Assembly (NCBI GenBank): GCA_933228675.1
Contig: OW121743.1
Location: 16,019,724-16,083,723 of the forward strand
Direction of reading: 5' to 3'
DNA: 64,000 bases
DNA from: Stomorhina lunata
Taxonomy: Eukaryota; Arthropoda; Insecta; Diptera; Rhiniidae
The notes under the pieces were generated by a model that was not told where the DNA came from, searched no databases, and saw only the letters and a list, made by a program, of their open reading frames with translations. The first letter of the stretch is position 1; each line of letters opens with the position of its first letter. Shown here one piece after another: positions 43,535 through 56,286 of the stretch. Position numbers and translations under genes: made by a program.

Positions 43535-43676
43535 AAGTTTTCTAGTTTGTTTTTTATTAAGAACTAACTTATTCCTCAAAAGATTTTAAATTTTAATAAA
43601 AACAATCTCAATCAAAATCGATTGAGTGATATAAAATGGGGCTTAGAATAATTCAAAAAACAGATTAAATTTTGTA

Positions 43677-45123
43677 GTACCTGGTTGACCGAGCCTTGCT
43701 CGGAGCTTTATAATAAGCATTTTGAGGCAAATTTGAAAGTTTTTATATATTTTATTTTATAAAGTTAATTTTGAATTATTTTATTTTGTCCGACCAACAC
43801 ATAGTTTGCATAGTTTACAGTTTAACTCATTTTAATAATTTTGGAAATTGGTCATACCAACAGAAACCTCCGTCGACTCATGCGCAACAACTTTGCTAAA
43901 GATTATAGTCTGATCAAATGCACAGTTTATGATTTATTTCATTTTAAGTAGTTTTCAGTGGCGCCACCTGAAGTTGTTCATACCAACTAAGAAACCTTCG
44001 TTTGCTTATGCGTAACAACTTTGCTTATGATTATAACATGATCAAATTGCACAGTTTACGATTTAATTCACTTTGAGTAATTTTCTGTGGTGCCACCTGT
44101 CGGACGTTGCTCATTCCAATTCATAAACCTTCGTCGGCTTATCCGCAACAACTTTACTGAAGATTATAGCATGATTAAATGTACAGCTTACGATTAAATT
44201 GACTTTGAGTAAATTTCAGTAGCGCCACCTGTCGAAATTTCTTCATACCAACTAAGAAACCTTCGTCGGCTCATGTGCAACAACTTTGCTAAAGATTGTA
44301 GTATGATCAAATGTACAATTTACGTTTTAATTAATTTTTAGTAATTTTCAGTGACGCCATCTATCGGAAATTAGTCTTATCAACTTTAAAACCTTCGCCG
44401 GCTTATCCGCAAGATCTTCGCTAAAGAGCATAACATGATCAAATGCACAGTTTAGTATTCTATAAAGAACATACATACAGACAAACATTCATTTGTTTAA
44501 AAGGTATAACATTACTAATTTTTTACCCTTTTTATCCCCTAATTTCAAAAAATTCCATATGCATATTTGGTACTTCTTTGTTACCAATTGAATTCGGTAC
44601 ATTTTATTAAAACGCAGTTAACATAATGTTTCTATTCATATTAATTTTTGAGATGTTAAGTTATCATTTTATCGCTTTTTTACCCATTTTGGCCCCAAAA
44701 TCAAAAAAGCACCAAATACGTGTTTAAAGTTTCTTTCACAGTACAAAGTTTCTTTCTATATTCCTTAGTTTAAAATATAAGAGTGGGTTAAAAAGGTACC
44801 AAAAAACTATTTTCACCCTTTTTTGCCCCTTATCGGACATAGTTTCAAAAAAGTACCAAACACCTGTCCGTTTATTTTCATAGCTGTTTAAAACGTTTGT
44901 TTCTATACCTATTACTTTAGGAGATATAGCGTTTTCGATTTTTTTTTTCCCTTTTTACCCGTTTTTACCCTCTTAGAGGCAAAGGTTCCAAAAGTCCCTT
45001 CTTCTTCGACCTATACATTAAAAAGAATACCCACTGTCTAAATTTTATCAAAATCGTTAGAGCCGTTTTCGAGATAGTCATTCTATATATATATATATTA
45101 TTGCTCGTTTAAGAATATAAGAT
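43677..45123 (+). mobile_element. Family-C repeat, copy 1
   Basis: Starts GTACCTGGTTGACCGAGCC with a CCGAGC/GCTCGG hairpin. It has five subrepeats of about 132 bp at 43840-44460 (CAACAACTTTGCTAAAGATT, GTGGCGCCACCTG). Next comes a block of TTTTTACCC, GGTACTTT and ACCAAACACCTGTCCG motifs, partly repeated. It ends in a short (TA)n and ATTGCTCGTTTAAGAATATA, the inverted counterpart of the start of C2. No ORF. Confidence 0.8.
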
Positions 45124-45714
45124 ATAATTAGACAAATTCACCACTGGAGGTGAAAACCAAAGAAAACTAAGTGAAAAGTTTTATAAGTATCTAAAAGATA
45201 CATTCATAAATCTTTAAGAGAAATGTATAGAATTCACACATATCTATGTATGTTGAAATACATAACTTTATATAGTAAAAATTGTATATAAAGATATCTT
45301 CATCTGTATGTGAATAATAAATATTTTGAACGAATCTTACAAATAACTAAAAAGTTTCTAGTGATGATTATGATTAAGAATCATCACACCCAAAGCAATT
45401 TACAATAAAATGAAAATAAAATAAACTGACATAAAAGATGGAGATGATGATAAGTAAAACTAGATAAATGGATACACAAAAACCGAATTATGTACAAAAA
45501 AAAAAAAAAAAATAGAACTGACCCAAGTGAACTATTAAACTAAAATATAGAGAATAAATAAGATGAGGAATTAAGATATAAAAAAATTAAAAATATGGCT
45601 CTTTAAAAAAGAAAATGACAAATTATAGCAGAAAATATTATTAAAAACTTAAGAATAATAAAAATAATTTTTTGTTGGGGTGTTAGAAAGACTTTATAAA
45701 ATTTTTAATTATTT
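45124..45714. other. Unique AT-rich spacer
   Basis: No shared repeats recognised and no gene; lies between C1 and B2. Confidence 0.4.
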
Positions 45715-47006
45715 CCCAGCAAAACATTGATAATGGCAAGTACTCTGATAACTGGTTACCTTGTAACGACTACAACATACCATCCGAATAAATAATAAGT
45801 TATTACAGAAGTACTTATTTGTAATTAAGATGGTAATTTAAACTGAATGGCCCCGGTTCAAATCCCACCAAGGGCAACCATTTTTTTTAGTTTTTTTTAT
45901 TAAAAGAGTCTTTTTAAATGATTTTTGAATTTTAAGAACTTAAATATTATCTTCTGTAAAAAAATTGTAAAACTAACTCACGTTAATGAAAAAATACCAT
46001 CATGAGTCAATTTTGATTATGTAGGGGATGTTGAATACCAAAATTCTAATTGGTCTTAACTTGGTAAGCCCAACTTATCTGGGTCATCCTTCATCTCAAC
46101 TGTGGACACACACCTCCTCATGGTATCACCCGGGGAGCTAGTTTAACACCCATTAATATTGTGAGTTAACATGTTCCGAGAGTTGTCCCATAAGATCGAT
46201 AAAAATGGGTTAGGATTACGGGCTAGTAACCCTCTCTTGAAAAAAAAAAATACAATGAAGAGGATAAAATTAGAATTGAAATGTCCCACTACCTAATGTT
46301 AGAGGAGGATGTCCGAAATTTCGATAGAAAGACCAAGTAGAGAAACATTTTTCAAAGCTTGGCCTATAAAATTGGAGAATATTCGCACAAGATCGAAATC
46401 CATGGAATTCTAAAATATGCTCGGACTTTGACCTTAACAGGTTGTAACATTTAAGTAAGTAAGAGTCAATCTTATGTAAAAACTTAAACAAAACAAAAAA
46501 GAAAATTTAAATTGTTTAAGTTTTAAAATAATTTTAAAAAAGTTTTAAAATAATTACAAAAAATCGTATACAAATATTACAACAAAGCAAAAAAAAAAGC
46601 AGAGAAAAACAAAGTTATTTTCACATTATTTTGGATCTAAAAATAAAAATTGTTTATATTGATTATAAGCTGCTAAGTTTTCAACATATGAAGTAGCTCA
46701 GTGGAAGAGTCTCTGCCTAGCAGTCGGAGGGTCTGGGTTCGAGCCCCCATGGGATCATAAAAAAAATTTTGTATTTCGTTTAAAAATATATGTTTTTAAT
46801 AAAACAACAACAAACAAGTTGTTGCTGTTGTTGTTGTTGCTTTCAAATTGCTTACCCAAGTCATTACTTTTCTGCAATTAGTAAGTACTTGCCTCCAATG
46901 ACATCCCCATGTTAATGTAATGACTTAAACAGCGAATGAGTAAGTACTTCGTGTTGAATACTTTAACTGTTTAACTCATTATTTGGTAATGAAAAGTTTT
47001 ACTGGG
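45715..47006 (-). mobile_element. Family-B element, copy 2 (inverted)
   Basis: Reverse complement of 42239-43534 at high identity over the whole 1.29 kb, with the same ends. The tRNA-like sequence here keeps an intact box B. With B1 it forms a large inverted repeat with a 2.2-kb spacer occupied mainly by C1. Confidence 0.85.
46690..46756 (+). other. tRNA-like sequence (tRNA-Ala-AGC-like)
   Basis: GTAGCTCAGTGGAAGAG resembles box A and the D arm, and GGTTCGAGCCC matches box B. The anticodon region reads CCTAGCAG. The acceptor ends do not pair well and the anticodon loop is too long, so it is a tRNA-derived module rather than a working tRNA. Confidence 0.6.
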
Positions 47007-47080
47007 TTCTTAAGATGATTATTTGATTTAATTTTACCTATTTTGGGTTCCATAGGATCAGGTTATGTTAGGAAATGTTA

Positions 47081-48228
<1,148 letters not shown>

Positions 48229-49450
48229 TATAAAACGGCTCTAACGATTGTGATAACATTTGGACAGTGGGTGTCTTTTTTGATGTATAGGTCGAAAAAG
48301 AAGGGACTTTTGGTACCTTTGCCTGTAAAAGGGTAAAAACGGGTAAAAAGGGGAAAAAGTTGAAAACGCTATATCTCCTAAAGCAATAGGTATAGAAACG
48401 AAACTAAAACTACGTTTTAAGCAGCTATAAAAATAAGCGGACAGGTGTTTGGTACTTTTTTGAAACTATGTCCGATAAAGGGTAAAAAGGGTGAAAATAG
48501 TTTTTTTAGTACTTTTTTAACCCACTCTTATATTTTAAACTAAATATAGAAAGAAACTTTGTATTGCAATCAATAGATGTGAAAGAAAACAAGTAAACAT
48601 GTATTTGGTACTTTTTTGATTTTGGGGCCAAAATGGATAAAAAAGGCATAAAATGATAACTTAACATCTCAAAAAGTAATATAAATAGGAACATTATGTT
48701 AACTGCGTTTTAATAAAATGTACCGAATTCAATTGGTAACAAAGAAGTACCAAATATGCATATGGAATTTTTTGAAATTAGGGGATAAAAAGGGTAAAAA
48801 ATTAGTAATGTTATACCTTTTAAACAAATGAATGTTTGTCTGTATGTATGTTCTTTATAGAATAGTAAACTGTGAATTTGATCATGTTATGTTCTTTAGC
48901 GAAGATGTTGAGGATAAGCCGGCGAAGGTTTTTAAGTTGATAAGATTATAATTAAATAATTTCCGACAGATGGCTCCACTGAAAATTACTAAAAATTAGT
49001 TAAATCGTAAACTGTACATTTGATCATGCTATGATCTTTAGCAAAGTTGTAGCGCATGAGCCGGCGAAGGCTTCTTAGTTGGTATGAATAATTTCCGACA
49101 GGTGGCGCTACTGAAACTTACTCAAAGTCAATTAAATCGTAAGCTATACATTTAATCATGCCACAATCTTTAGCAAAGTTGTTGCACATGAGCCAACGAA
49201 GGTTTTTTAGTTAGTATGAAGAAATTTCGACAGGTGGCGCCACTGAAATTTACTCGAAGTGAATTAAATCGTAAACTGTGCATTTGATCATGTTATAATC
49301 ATAAGCAAAGTTATTACGCATAAGCAGACGAAGGTTTCTTAGTTGGTATGAACAACTTCAGATGGCGCCACTTAAAACTACTCAAAATGAATTAAATCGT
49401 AAACTGTGCATTTGATCAGACTATAATCTTTAGCAAAGTTGTTGTGCATT
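48229..49450 (-). mobile_element. Family-C repeat, copy 3 (inverted against C2)
   Basis: Reverse complement of C1 from its 3' motor of TTTTTACCC blocks (48230-48850) through five reversed 132-bp subrepeats (48870-49445). It lacks the outer end. Joined head-on to C2 at about 48228, making a palindromic pair. Confidence 0.8.
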
Positions 49451-50460
49451 GACTTTAAGTCTACCAATATCTACGTTAGTCTGATCGTCTAAGATCTAAT
49501 AGATAGTCAACTTCTATATAATAGGAGCAAGTGAGGTATTTTATATTTTAAAACTGCTCTTCGTCAAAATAATTAAAACAAGTAAGAGTGTTATATTCGG
49601 CTGTGCCGAATCTTATATACCCACCCCAGTTTTACTTTGATCAAAATTCGTTCTCATAACCGGGTATGCCATAACTGTCATAGTTTCTAATTTAAAAGCT
49701 TTTAACTGGCGTTTGCTAAAATTTTTGGTTTCCGTGAGTATTTTTTTATATGAAAGCTAAAGTCAATTATGGACTGATTCCTATCAAATTTGATAAACTG
49801 ATCAAAAGTTTCAAGTCAATTTATCAGCATTAATGTGTTTCCCGGGGCGGGGTTATATGGGAGCTCTAACTAAATTTAAACCGATTTTATCCATTTGCAA
49901 CACACAACTTTTTCAAGATATCCAAAATACTTTTGTAAAATTTTATCCCTCTAGCTCTTGTCGTTAAGGCGCTATCGTGCTTTTATCTGACGGACAGACG
50001 GACATAAACAACCTTTTCTTTATGTATTTTTGTGTTTCCATAAGTTTTTTATATGGGAGCTATGGTCAAATGGTGACCGATTATGACAAAATTTTGCACA
50101 CTGGCTGGCAATGACATAAAACTTCTTTGTGCTTAATTTAGTCTTACTAGCTCTTGTAGTTAAGGAGCTATCACGCTTTTATCTGAGTGACAGACGGACA
50201 TAAATCCCCTTTTCTTTTTAATTTTTGTGTTTCCGTAAGTTTTTTTATATGGGAGCTGGGTCAAATGGTGACCGATTCTGACAAAATTTTGCACACTGGT
50301 TGGCATTGACATAGGACCTCCTCGTGCTAAATTTAGTGGTTATATATGTAATAGTTTTAGATTTATTGGCATTTAAGTGTATTTTAGGTGAAATTTTGGC
50401 TGTTTCCGTAAGTTTTTCGTATGGGAGCTATGGCTAAATGTGAACCGATCGTTTGAATAG
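49451..50460 (-). mobile_element. mini-me-like element, reversed, with internal triplication
   Basis: AACAAGTAAGAGTGTTATAT and a TTCGGCTGTGCCGAA hairpin at 49576-49612 match, inverted, the terminus at 63.8 kb. Three blocks follow with TTTTATATGGGAGCT and GACGGACAGACGGACATAAA. It runs directly into the 23-bp array. 49451-49575 is unassigned. Confidence 0.6.
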
Positions 50461-52530
50461 ATTTCTATAGAAAAGTAGTAGGCAATAGCCTTAGTAGTAG
50501 GTAGGCAATCGCCTAAGAAGTTTTCTATATAGAAAGTAGTAGTTTTCTATATAGAAAAGTAGTAGTTTTCTATATAGAAAAGTAGTAGGCAACAGCCTTA
50601 GTTTTCTATATAAAAAGTAGTAGGCAACCGCCATAGTTTTGTATATAGAAAAATAGTAGGCAACAGCCTTAGTTTTCTATATAGAAAAGTAGTAGGCAAC
50701 AGCCTTAGTTTTCTATATAAAAAAACAGTAGGCAACTGCCTAAGTTTTCTATATACAAAAGTAGTAGGCCACCGCCTTAGTTTTCTATATAGAAAAGTAG
50801 TAGGCCACCGCCTTAGTTTTCTATATAGAAACGTAGTAGGCAAGTGTATTAGTTTTCTATATGGAAAAGTATTAGGTACAGCCTTAGTTTTCTATATAGA
50901 AAAGTAGTAGGCAACTGCCTTAGTTTTCTATATAGAAAAGTAGTAGGCAACTGTATTAGTTTTCTATATAGAAAAGTAGTAGGCAACATCCTTAGTTTTC
51001 TATATAGAAAAGTAGAAGGCAACTGCCTTAGTTTTCTATATAGAAAAGTAGTACGCAACAGCCTTAGTTTCCAATATAGAAAAGTAGTAGCCTTAGTTTT
51101 CTATATAGAAAAGTAGAAGGCAACAGCCTTAAATTTCTATATAGAAAAGTAGTAGTTTTCGATATAGAAAAGTAGTAGTTTTCTATATAGAAATGTAGTA
51201 GTTTTCTATATAGAAAAGTAGTAGTTTTCGATATAGAAAAGTAGTAGTTTTCTATATAGAAATGTAGTAGTTTTCTATATAGAAAAGTAGTAGTTTTCTA
51301 TATAGAAAAATAGTAGTTTTCTATATAGAAAAGTAGTAGTTTTCTATATAGAAAAGTAGTAGTTTTCTACATAGAAAAGTAGTAGTTTTATATATAGAAA
51401 AGTAGTAGTTTTCTATATAGAAAAGTAGTAGTTTTCTATATAGAAAAGTAGTAGCTTTCTATATAGAAAAGTAGTAGTTTTCTATATAGAAAAGTAGTAG
51501 TTTTCTATATAGAAAAGTAGTAGTTTTCTATATAGAAAAGTAGTAGTTTTCTATTTAGAAAAGTAGTAGTTTTCTATATAGAAAAGTAGTAGTTTTCTAT
51601 ATAGAAAAGTAGTAGTTTTCTATATAGAAAAGTAGTAGTTTTCTATATAGAAAAGTAGTAGTTTTCTATATAAAAGTAGTAGTTTTCTATATAGAAAAGT
51701 AGTAGTTTTCTATATAGAAAAGTAGTAGTTTTCTATATAGAAAAGTAGTAGTTTTCTATATAGAAAAGTAATAGTTTTCTATATAGAAAAGTAGTAGTTT
51801 TCTATATAGAAAAGTAGTAGTTTTCTATATAGAAAAGTAGTAGTTTTCTATATAGAAAAGTAGTAGTTTTCTATATAGAAAAGTAGTAGTTTTCTATATA
51901 GAAAAGTAGTAGTTTTCTATATAGAAAAGTAGTAGTTTTCTATATAGAAAAGTAGTAGTTTTCTATATAGAAAAGTAGTAGTTTTCTATATAGAAAAGTA
52001 GTAGTTTTCTATATAGAAAAGTAGTAGTTTTCTATATAGAAAAGTAGTAGTTTTCTATATAGAAAAGTAGTAGTTTTCTATATAGAAAAGTAGTAGTTTT
52101 CTATATAGAAAAGTAGTAGTTTTCTATATAGAAAAGTAGTAGTTTTCTATATAGAAAAGTAGTAGTTTTCTATATAGAAAAGTAGTAGTTTTCTATATAG
52201 AAAAGTAGTAGTTTTCTATATAGAAAAGTAGTAGTTTTCTATATAGAAAAGTAGTAGTTTTCTATATAGAAAAGTAGTAGTTTTCTATATAGAAAAGTAG
52301 TAGTTTTCTATATAGAAAAGTAGTAGTTTTCTATATAGAAAAGTAGTAGTTTTCTATATAGAAAAGTAGTAGTTTTCTATATAGAAAAGTAGTAGTTTTC
52401 TATATAGAAAAGTAGTAGTTTTCTATATAGAAAACTACTACTTTTCTATATCGAAAACTACTACTTTTCTATATAGAAATTTAGTAGTTTTCTATATAGA
52501 AAAGTAGTAGTTTTCTATATAAAAAGTAAA
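50461..52530. repeat. 23/36-bp minisatellite with a 16-bp palindrome per unit
   Basis: Core unit of 23 bp: GTAGTAG followed by the perfect palindrome TTTTCTATATAGAAAA. About 55 almost identical units fill 51140-52430. In 50461-51130 most units have a 13-bp insert (GCAACAGCCTTAG variants), making 36 bp. At 52432-52480 two units are inverted (CTACTACTTTTC). The 36-bp register keeps minus-strand frames open at 50598-50843 and 51058-50849 (TTFLYRKLRQLP repeated), which are not genes. Confidence 0.96.
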
Positions 52531-52559
52531 TTTTTCACATCTGGCCACCCTTTAAACTA

Positions 52560-53228
52560 ACGGTTGATTACAAAAAGGTCTTTTTCCCTCTCTGTCAGAG
52601 CTGCCATATCATTCAAAACTCCTTACAGGAGAAGATATTACTGCCAAAACCATCTGTTTGTTGTTTAACTTTTTGGTAGAATTTACGCACTTCGTTTCGA
52701 CTCTTATACATCTCAATTTCTTTAAACACACGTCTCTTCATTTCTCTTTTTCCTTCGGAATAGGCGTTTCTCTTCCCTACTTTTCTCTCGATATCTTTCT
52801 AAAGTTCGACGAGTAAGTACTGATTGCAGATTTGCCTTGTAGTCTCAGCAGTGGCATTGCGATACTCCTCGTCACTCAAAAAGGTTTAAGGGAGGGGTTC
52901 TTGGCTTTCATGAAAATGTTAATATGCTATTGCTTGCAAATTTCGTTGGAATCAGAACTGTTTTCTCTGAGTAATTGAGCTGTTTGTTGCGAGTATCGGT
53001 AGCAATTTGATGAGATTTTTGCTTTGTGACGTCAAACTTTCGTTGCGTTTCCGTCTGTATGTTCCTCGATACACTTAGGCGTGTTCTTCTCACCTTGGCT
53101 GCAACAAGGTAATGATCGGAATCCATATTAGCTCCTCGAATTGAGCGCACATCCAATACACTTGAATACTGCCTTCCGTCAACTACAATATGATCTGTCT
53201 GATTTTTTGTTATTTGATCAGGAGACAT
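52560..53228 (-). pseudogene. Non-LTR retrotransposon fragment: endonuclease end and linker
   Basis: The minus strand begins with QIDHI-type NQTDHIVVDGRQYSS, VLDVRSIRGANMDSDHYLV, matching the C-terminal end of an apurinic-type endonuclease domain, with the SDHY catalytic motif. A basic coiled linker follows (EMKRRVFKEIEMYKSRNEV, RKFYQKVK). It is interrupted by a stop and truncated before the RT. Its linker differs from that of the 27-30-kb element, so it is a second family. Confidence 0.75.
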
Positions 53229-53294
53229 CCATATCGCTTTTTAGGATCTGGTCCTTAGAGACCTTTATAATTTTAATAGAAATTAATAATTACA

Positions 53295-53385
53295 GAAATT
53301 GATGTTGCCTTAAGCAGGGATCGAACCCAGGCTCAATGTGATATGTTATGCTTAGTAGTCAAATCAACTAAGCCACAGTACCGTC
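53295..53385 (-). other. tRNA-like / SINE head
   Basis: Minus strand: TGGCTTAGTTGA (box A-like, 53364-53375) and GGTTCGATCCC (box B, 53318-53328). The stretch GAAATTGATGTTGCC through ATATGTTATGCTTAGTAGT recurs at 5412-5476, directly left of the 5.5-kb mariner, where box A is absent. Probably a SINE family. Confidence 0.55.
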
Positions 53386-53690
53386 TAGGGATATATGGTA
53401 GATAAAGGTTAATATCTGCTAATAGCACATGCAATTATCGGTTCGGTTACAGTTTCTCTTGCAACAGTCGAAAGTTGACTTAGTTCCAGACTGTCCGCAG
53501 AGGCCTCATAATAGAAGTTGCCCGGAATGTGAGTATCCAGAAGCATATCCAATTATTCTTTGTCGAATGTGGTTAAAACCCCTAAGGGCTCATTGAGAGT
53601 TACCTTGTAGCAAAAATATTAAATAAAACTTTTTGAAATTTTTCAATATTTTTTAAAAACACTACAAAAGAAAAACGATTTTTTTTGAAC
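53386..53690. other. Unassigned
   Basis: No repeat or gene identified with confidence. Confidence 0.3.
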
Positions 53691-53699
53691 CGACATCAC

Positions 53700-54865
53700 A
53701 GCTGAGAGAGAGGTGTTACGATGTGGGTGGGGTGATATTACGTACTATGGCATCATCGATCTTGAATTTCAAAAAGCACAAATGACTAGTGCAAGCTATA
53801 AAATGTTATTGGATACAGCTTTTCCGAAGTTCTGCGCAATATTTGCTCTCATATCTTGGATATTACAATTGGATAATGACCCTATAGACAATGCCAGAGA
53901 TGTAAAGGAGTCAAAATTTTAATATTCTTGACTATCCTCTAGAGCGGTTGTGTCAGTCATCCCCTAGGATTAAAGATAATGCAAAAGCAATTCTTAAGTG
54001 TTTTTTTGACACGCCTTTTAATACAGCCCTTTTATTATTTTGTTCACTGTGTCGCCATTTTTAGTCCGATCATAACATTTTATATATCAGTCTTCACGGC
54101 TCTGTAAGGGCTACATTTCTCTCTTTGATACATTTTTACTACTAGGTCATTGGATACTAAACTCGATTAGAAATTGATGTACGAATCGAGTTTTAGAAAG
54201 TTTTGATTATAAATTAATGTGGTAGTATAAAACTATCAAAAAGAGAAATGTAGCCCTTACAGAACCGTGAACATCGATATACAAAGTGTTATGATCGGAC
54301 TAAAGATGGCGACACGGTGAGCAAAAACCTAACTAAACTCTATTAGGGTGGGTACGAATCGAGTTTTAAAAAGTTTTGACTAGAAATTAATGTGGTAGTA
54401 AAAAACTATCAAAGAGATAAATGTAGCTCTTACAGAACCGTGAACCTCTCTATATGAAGTGTTATGATCGGACTAAAGATGGCGACACAGTGAACAAAAA
54501 ACTAACTAAACTCGATTAGGGTGGGTACGAATCGAGTTTTAAAAAGTTTTGACTAGAAATTAATGTGGTAGTAAAAAACTATCAAAGAGAGAAATGTAGC
54601 CCTTACAGAACCGTGAACATCGATATACGAAGTGTTGTGATCGGACTAAAGATGGCGACATAGTGAGCAAAAAACTAAAAGGGCGGTATTTGTATATTAT
54701 CTTAAAACCAAGCGGTGACCATATTCGCCAGATTTAAACATTATCGAACATGTCTGAGGTTGGCTATCTCGTAAGGTCTATGAAAGAGGTATGTATACAG
54801 TTTGATGACAAGCAGTCACTTAATCAGGCCATCAAGGATGCTTGGAACTAGCATTTTATAAAGTA
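53700..54865 (+). pseudogene. Tc1-like transposase remnant split by a repeat element
   Basis: 53710-53920 reads RCGWGDITYYGIIDLEF and WILQLDNDPIDNARDVKES, aligning with the VWGGISYYG and FQQDNAPIHTAR block around the second catalytic Asp. After an insertion (54020-54690), 54720-54865 reads PDLNIIEHVWGWLSRKVYE with the terminal Glu. Stops are present. Different family from the 27.9-kb element. Confidence 0.7.
54020..54690. mobile_element. Foldback-like insert with 173-bp subrepeats
   Basis: Ends AATACAGCCCTTTTA and, inverted, AATACCGCCCTTTTA. The left arm (54040-54150) is the inverse of a unit present about three times on the right (AAAGATGGCGACA at 54302, 54475 and 54647, 173 bp apart), each with AGAAATGTAGCCCTTACAG. 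No coding potential. Confidence 0.7.
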
Positions 54866-55525
54866 CTACTTAAAAGCTACTTAGTATGGTACAGTCCACA
54901 AAAGTGACTTCAGTCCCCCCAAGGTAATAGTGCCGTTTTGTGTCTCTGGGTGAACAGAACTTTTTAAATATAGTTTTTTTTTTAACAAGTCCATTATCGC
55001 TTGCCAATTTCGGCATAGTATGACAGACGGATCTAGTCTCTGGACAAAGACGATATAATATAAAGATATTGCACTCCATACTTTTTTTTCTGTCAAATGT
55101 GAAATTAAAGTGGATAAAGAACAATGATAAACACAAAAACGCCCAAACAAACATTTCATTATATGAGCACGTGTGTGTGCCTTAGCTTTCTCTCATTAGG
55201 TAATCGTTTTCATAAGTTGTTTTTGAATTAGAGTAAAAGCGGTATACCCTCCTTTTATGGGACTTTTCAAAACGACCATACGGCAAATCAGTGTATGAAA
55301 GTTTAACATATTTATATTATAGAGTCTTTGCTTATGGTGTACTTAGAAACTTCGCTCTTAATGCCTTCTATCTCCTCTAGAGATACCAGAATATTTGTCG
55401 GAGCTTTTTAGGTTCCAAAGTACAAGAACTTCTTATGATCCCCTATACGAAAAAAAAAAACTATTATATCCAGCAATGCCTAGCGGTTTATTCTAGTTTT
55501 TCATAAGTTACTCGTAGTTTCAGTT
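54866..55525. other. Unassigned
   Basis: The first 60 bp may include the end of the Tc1 element (ACAGTCCACAAAAGTGACTT). The remainder is not recognised. Confidence 0.3.
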
Positions 55526-56286
55526 TTTATACCCTTCACCACCATAGGTGGAAAGGGTATTATAAGTTTGTGCTGATGTATGTAACGCATCGAAATATTT
55601 GTCTTAGACCCACCTTTTAGTATACCAATAGGCTTAGAATCACCTTCTGAGTCGATTTAGCGATGTCCGTCCGTCCGTCTGGCTGGCTGGACCCCCATGT
55701 AAACCTTGTAATCAAACTACAGGTCGCAATTCTAAAGATAATTTGATGAAATTTGGCACTGATCATTTTTTTGATAATGAGACCATGGCTATTGAAATTG
55801 GTCAAAATCGGTCCATTATTTATGGTACCGCCCATTGGTCCCACTTTCCGGAATTGATATATTGGCCACAAATATCAATAGTTTTTCTTGAAATTTAAAA
55901 CAAATACTGCTTATGTAAACTAAAATCACTGTACCACATTTCGTTTGAATCGGTCAACATTTGACCATAGCTCCCATACAAACTCTTCTTTCAAAACGCA
56001 CTAAATGAGACGAAAAATCACTAAAACGCTCGTAAATCTAAAGATAATGAACATTTTGAGTTTGTTTTTTGCATACATAATTTTCGAGATAATCGGTCCA
56101 CATTTGACCCTAGCTCTCATATAAGTCCAAATGACGGAAACAGCTTAAATATATAAGTTTTGAGAAAATGTTTGTATGTATGATGGCAAAATTTAGCAAA
56201 TATTTGTCTTTATACAGGAAAAATAGTGGTGAAGGGTATCGTATGGTCGGGCTAGACCGACTACAGCGCTTTCTTACTTGTTTTTT
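55526..56286 (+). mobile_element. mini-me-like dispersed element, copy 2
   Basis: Closely matches 38971-39657 from ATACCCTTCACCACC through GATGTCCGTCCGTCCGTCTG to GAAGGGTATCG, a GGTCGGGCTAGACCGAC hairpin and CTTTCTTACTTG. It retains a segment (about 55770-55870) that copy 1 lacks. Confidence 0.75.

Noticed and set aside
46690..46756. Functional tRNA gene
   Set aside because: Anticodon loop too long and acceptor ends do not pair; present in both copies of a transposon-like repeat.
50598..51058. Minus-strand frames of 81 and 69 codons with TTFLYRKLR repeats
   Set aside because: Product of the 36-bp array register, not a protein family.
53713..53922. Independent 69-codon gene
   Set aside because: Matches the catalytic block of a Tc1-type transposase and is continued after the insert at 54.7 kb.
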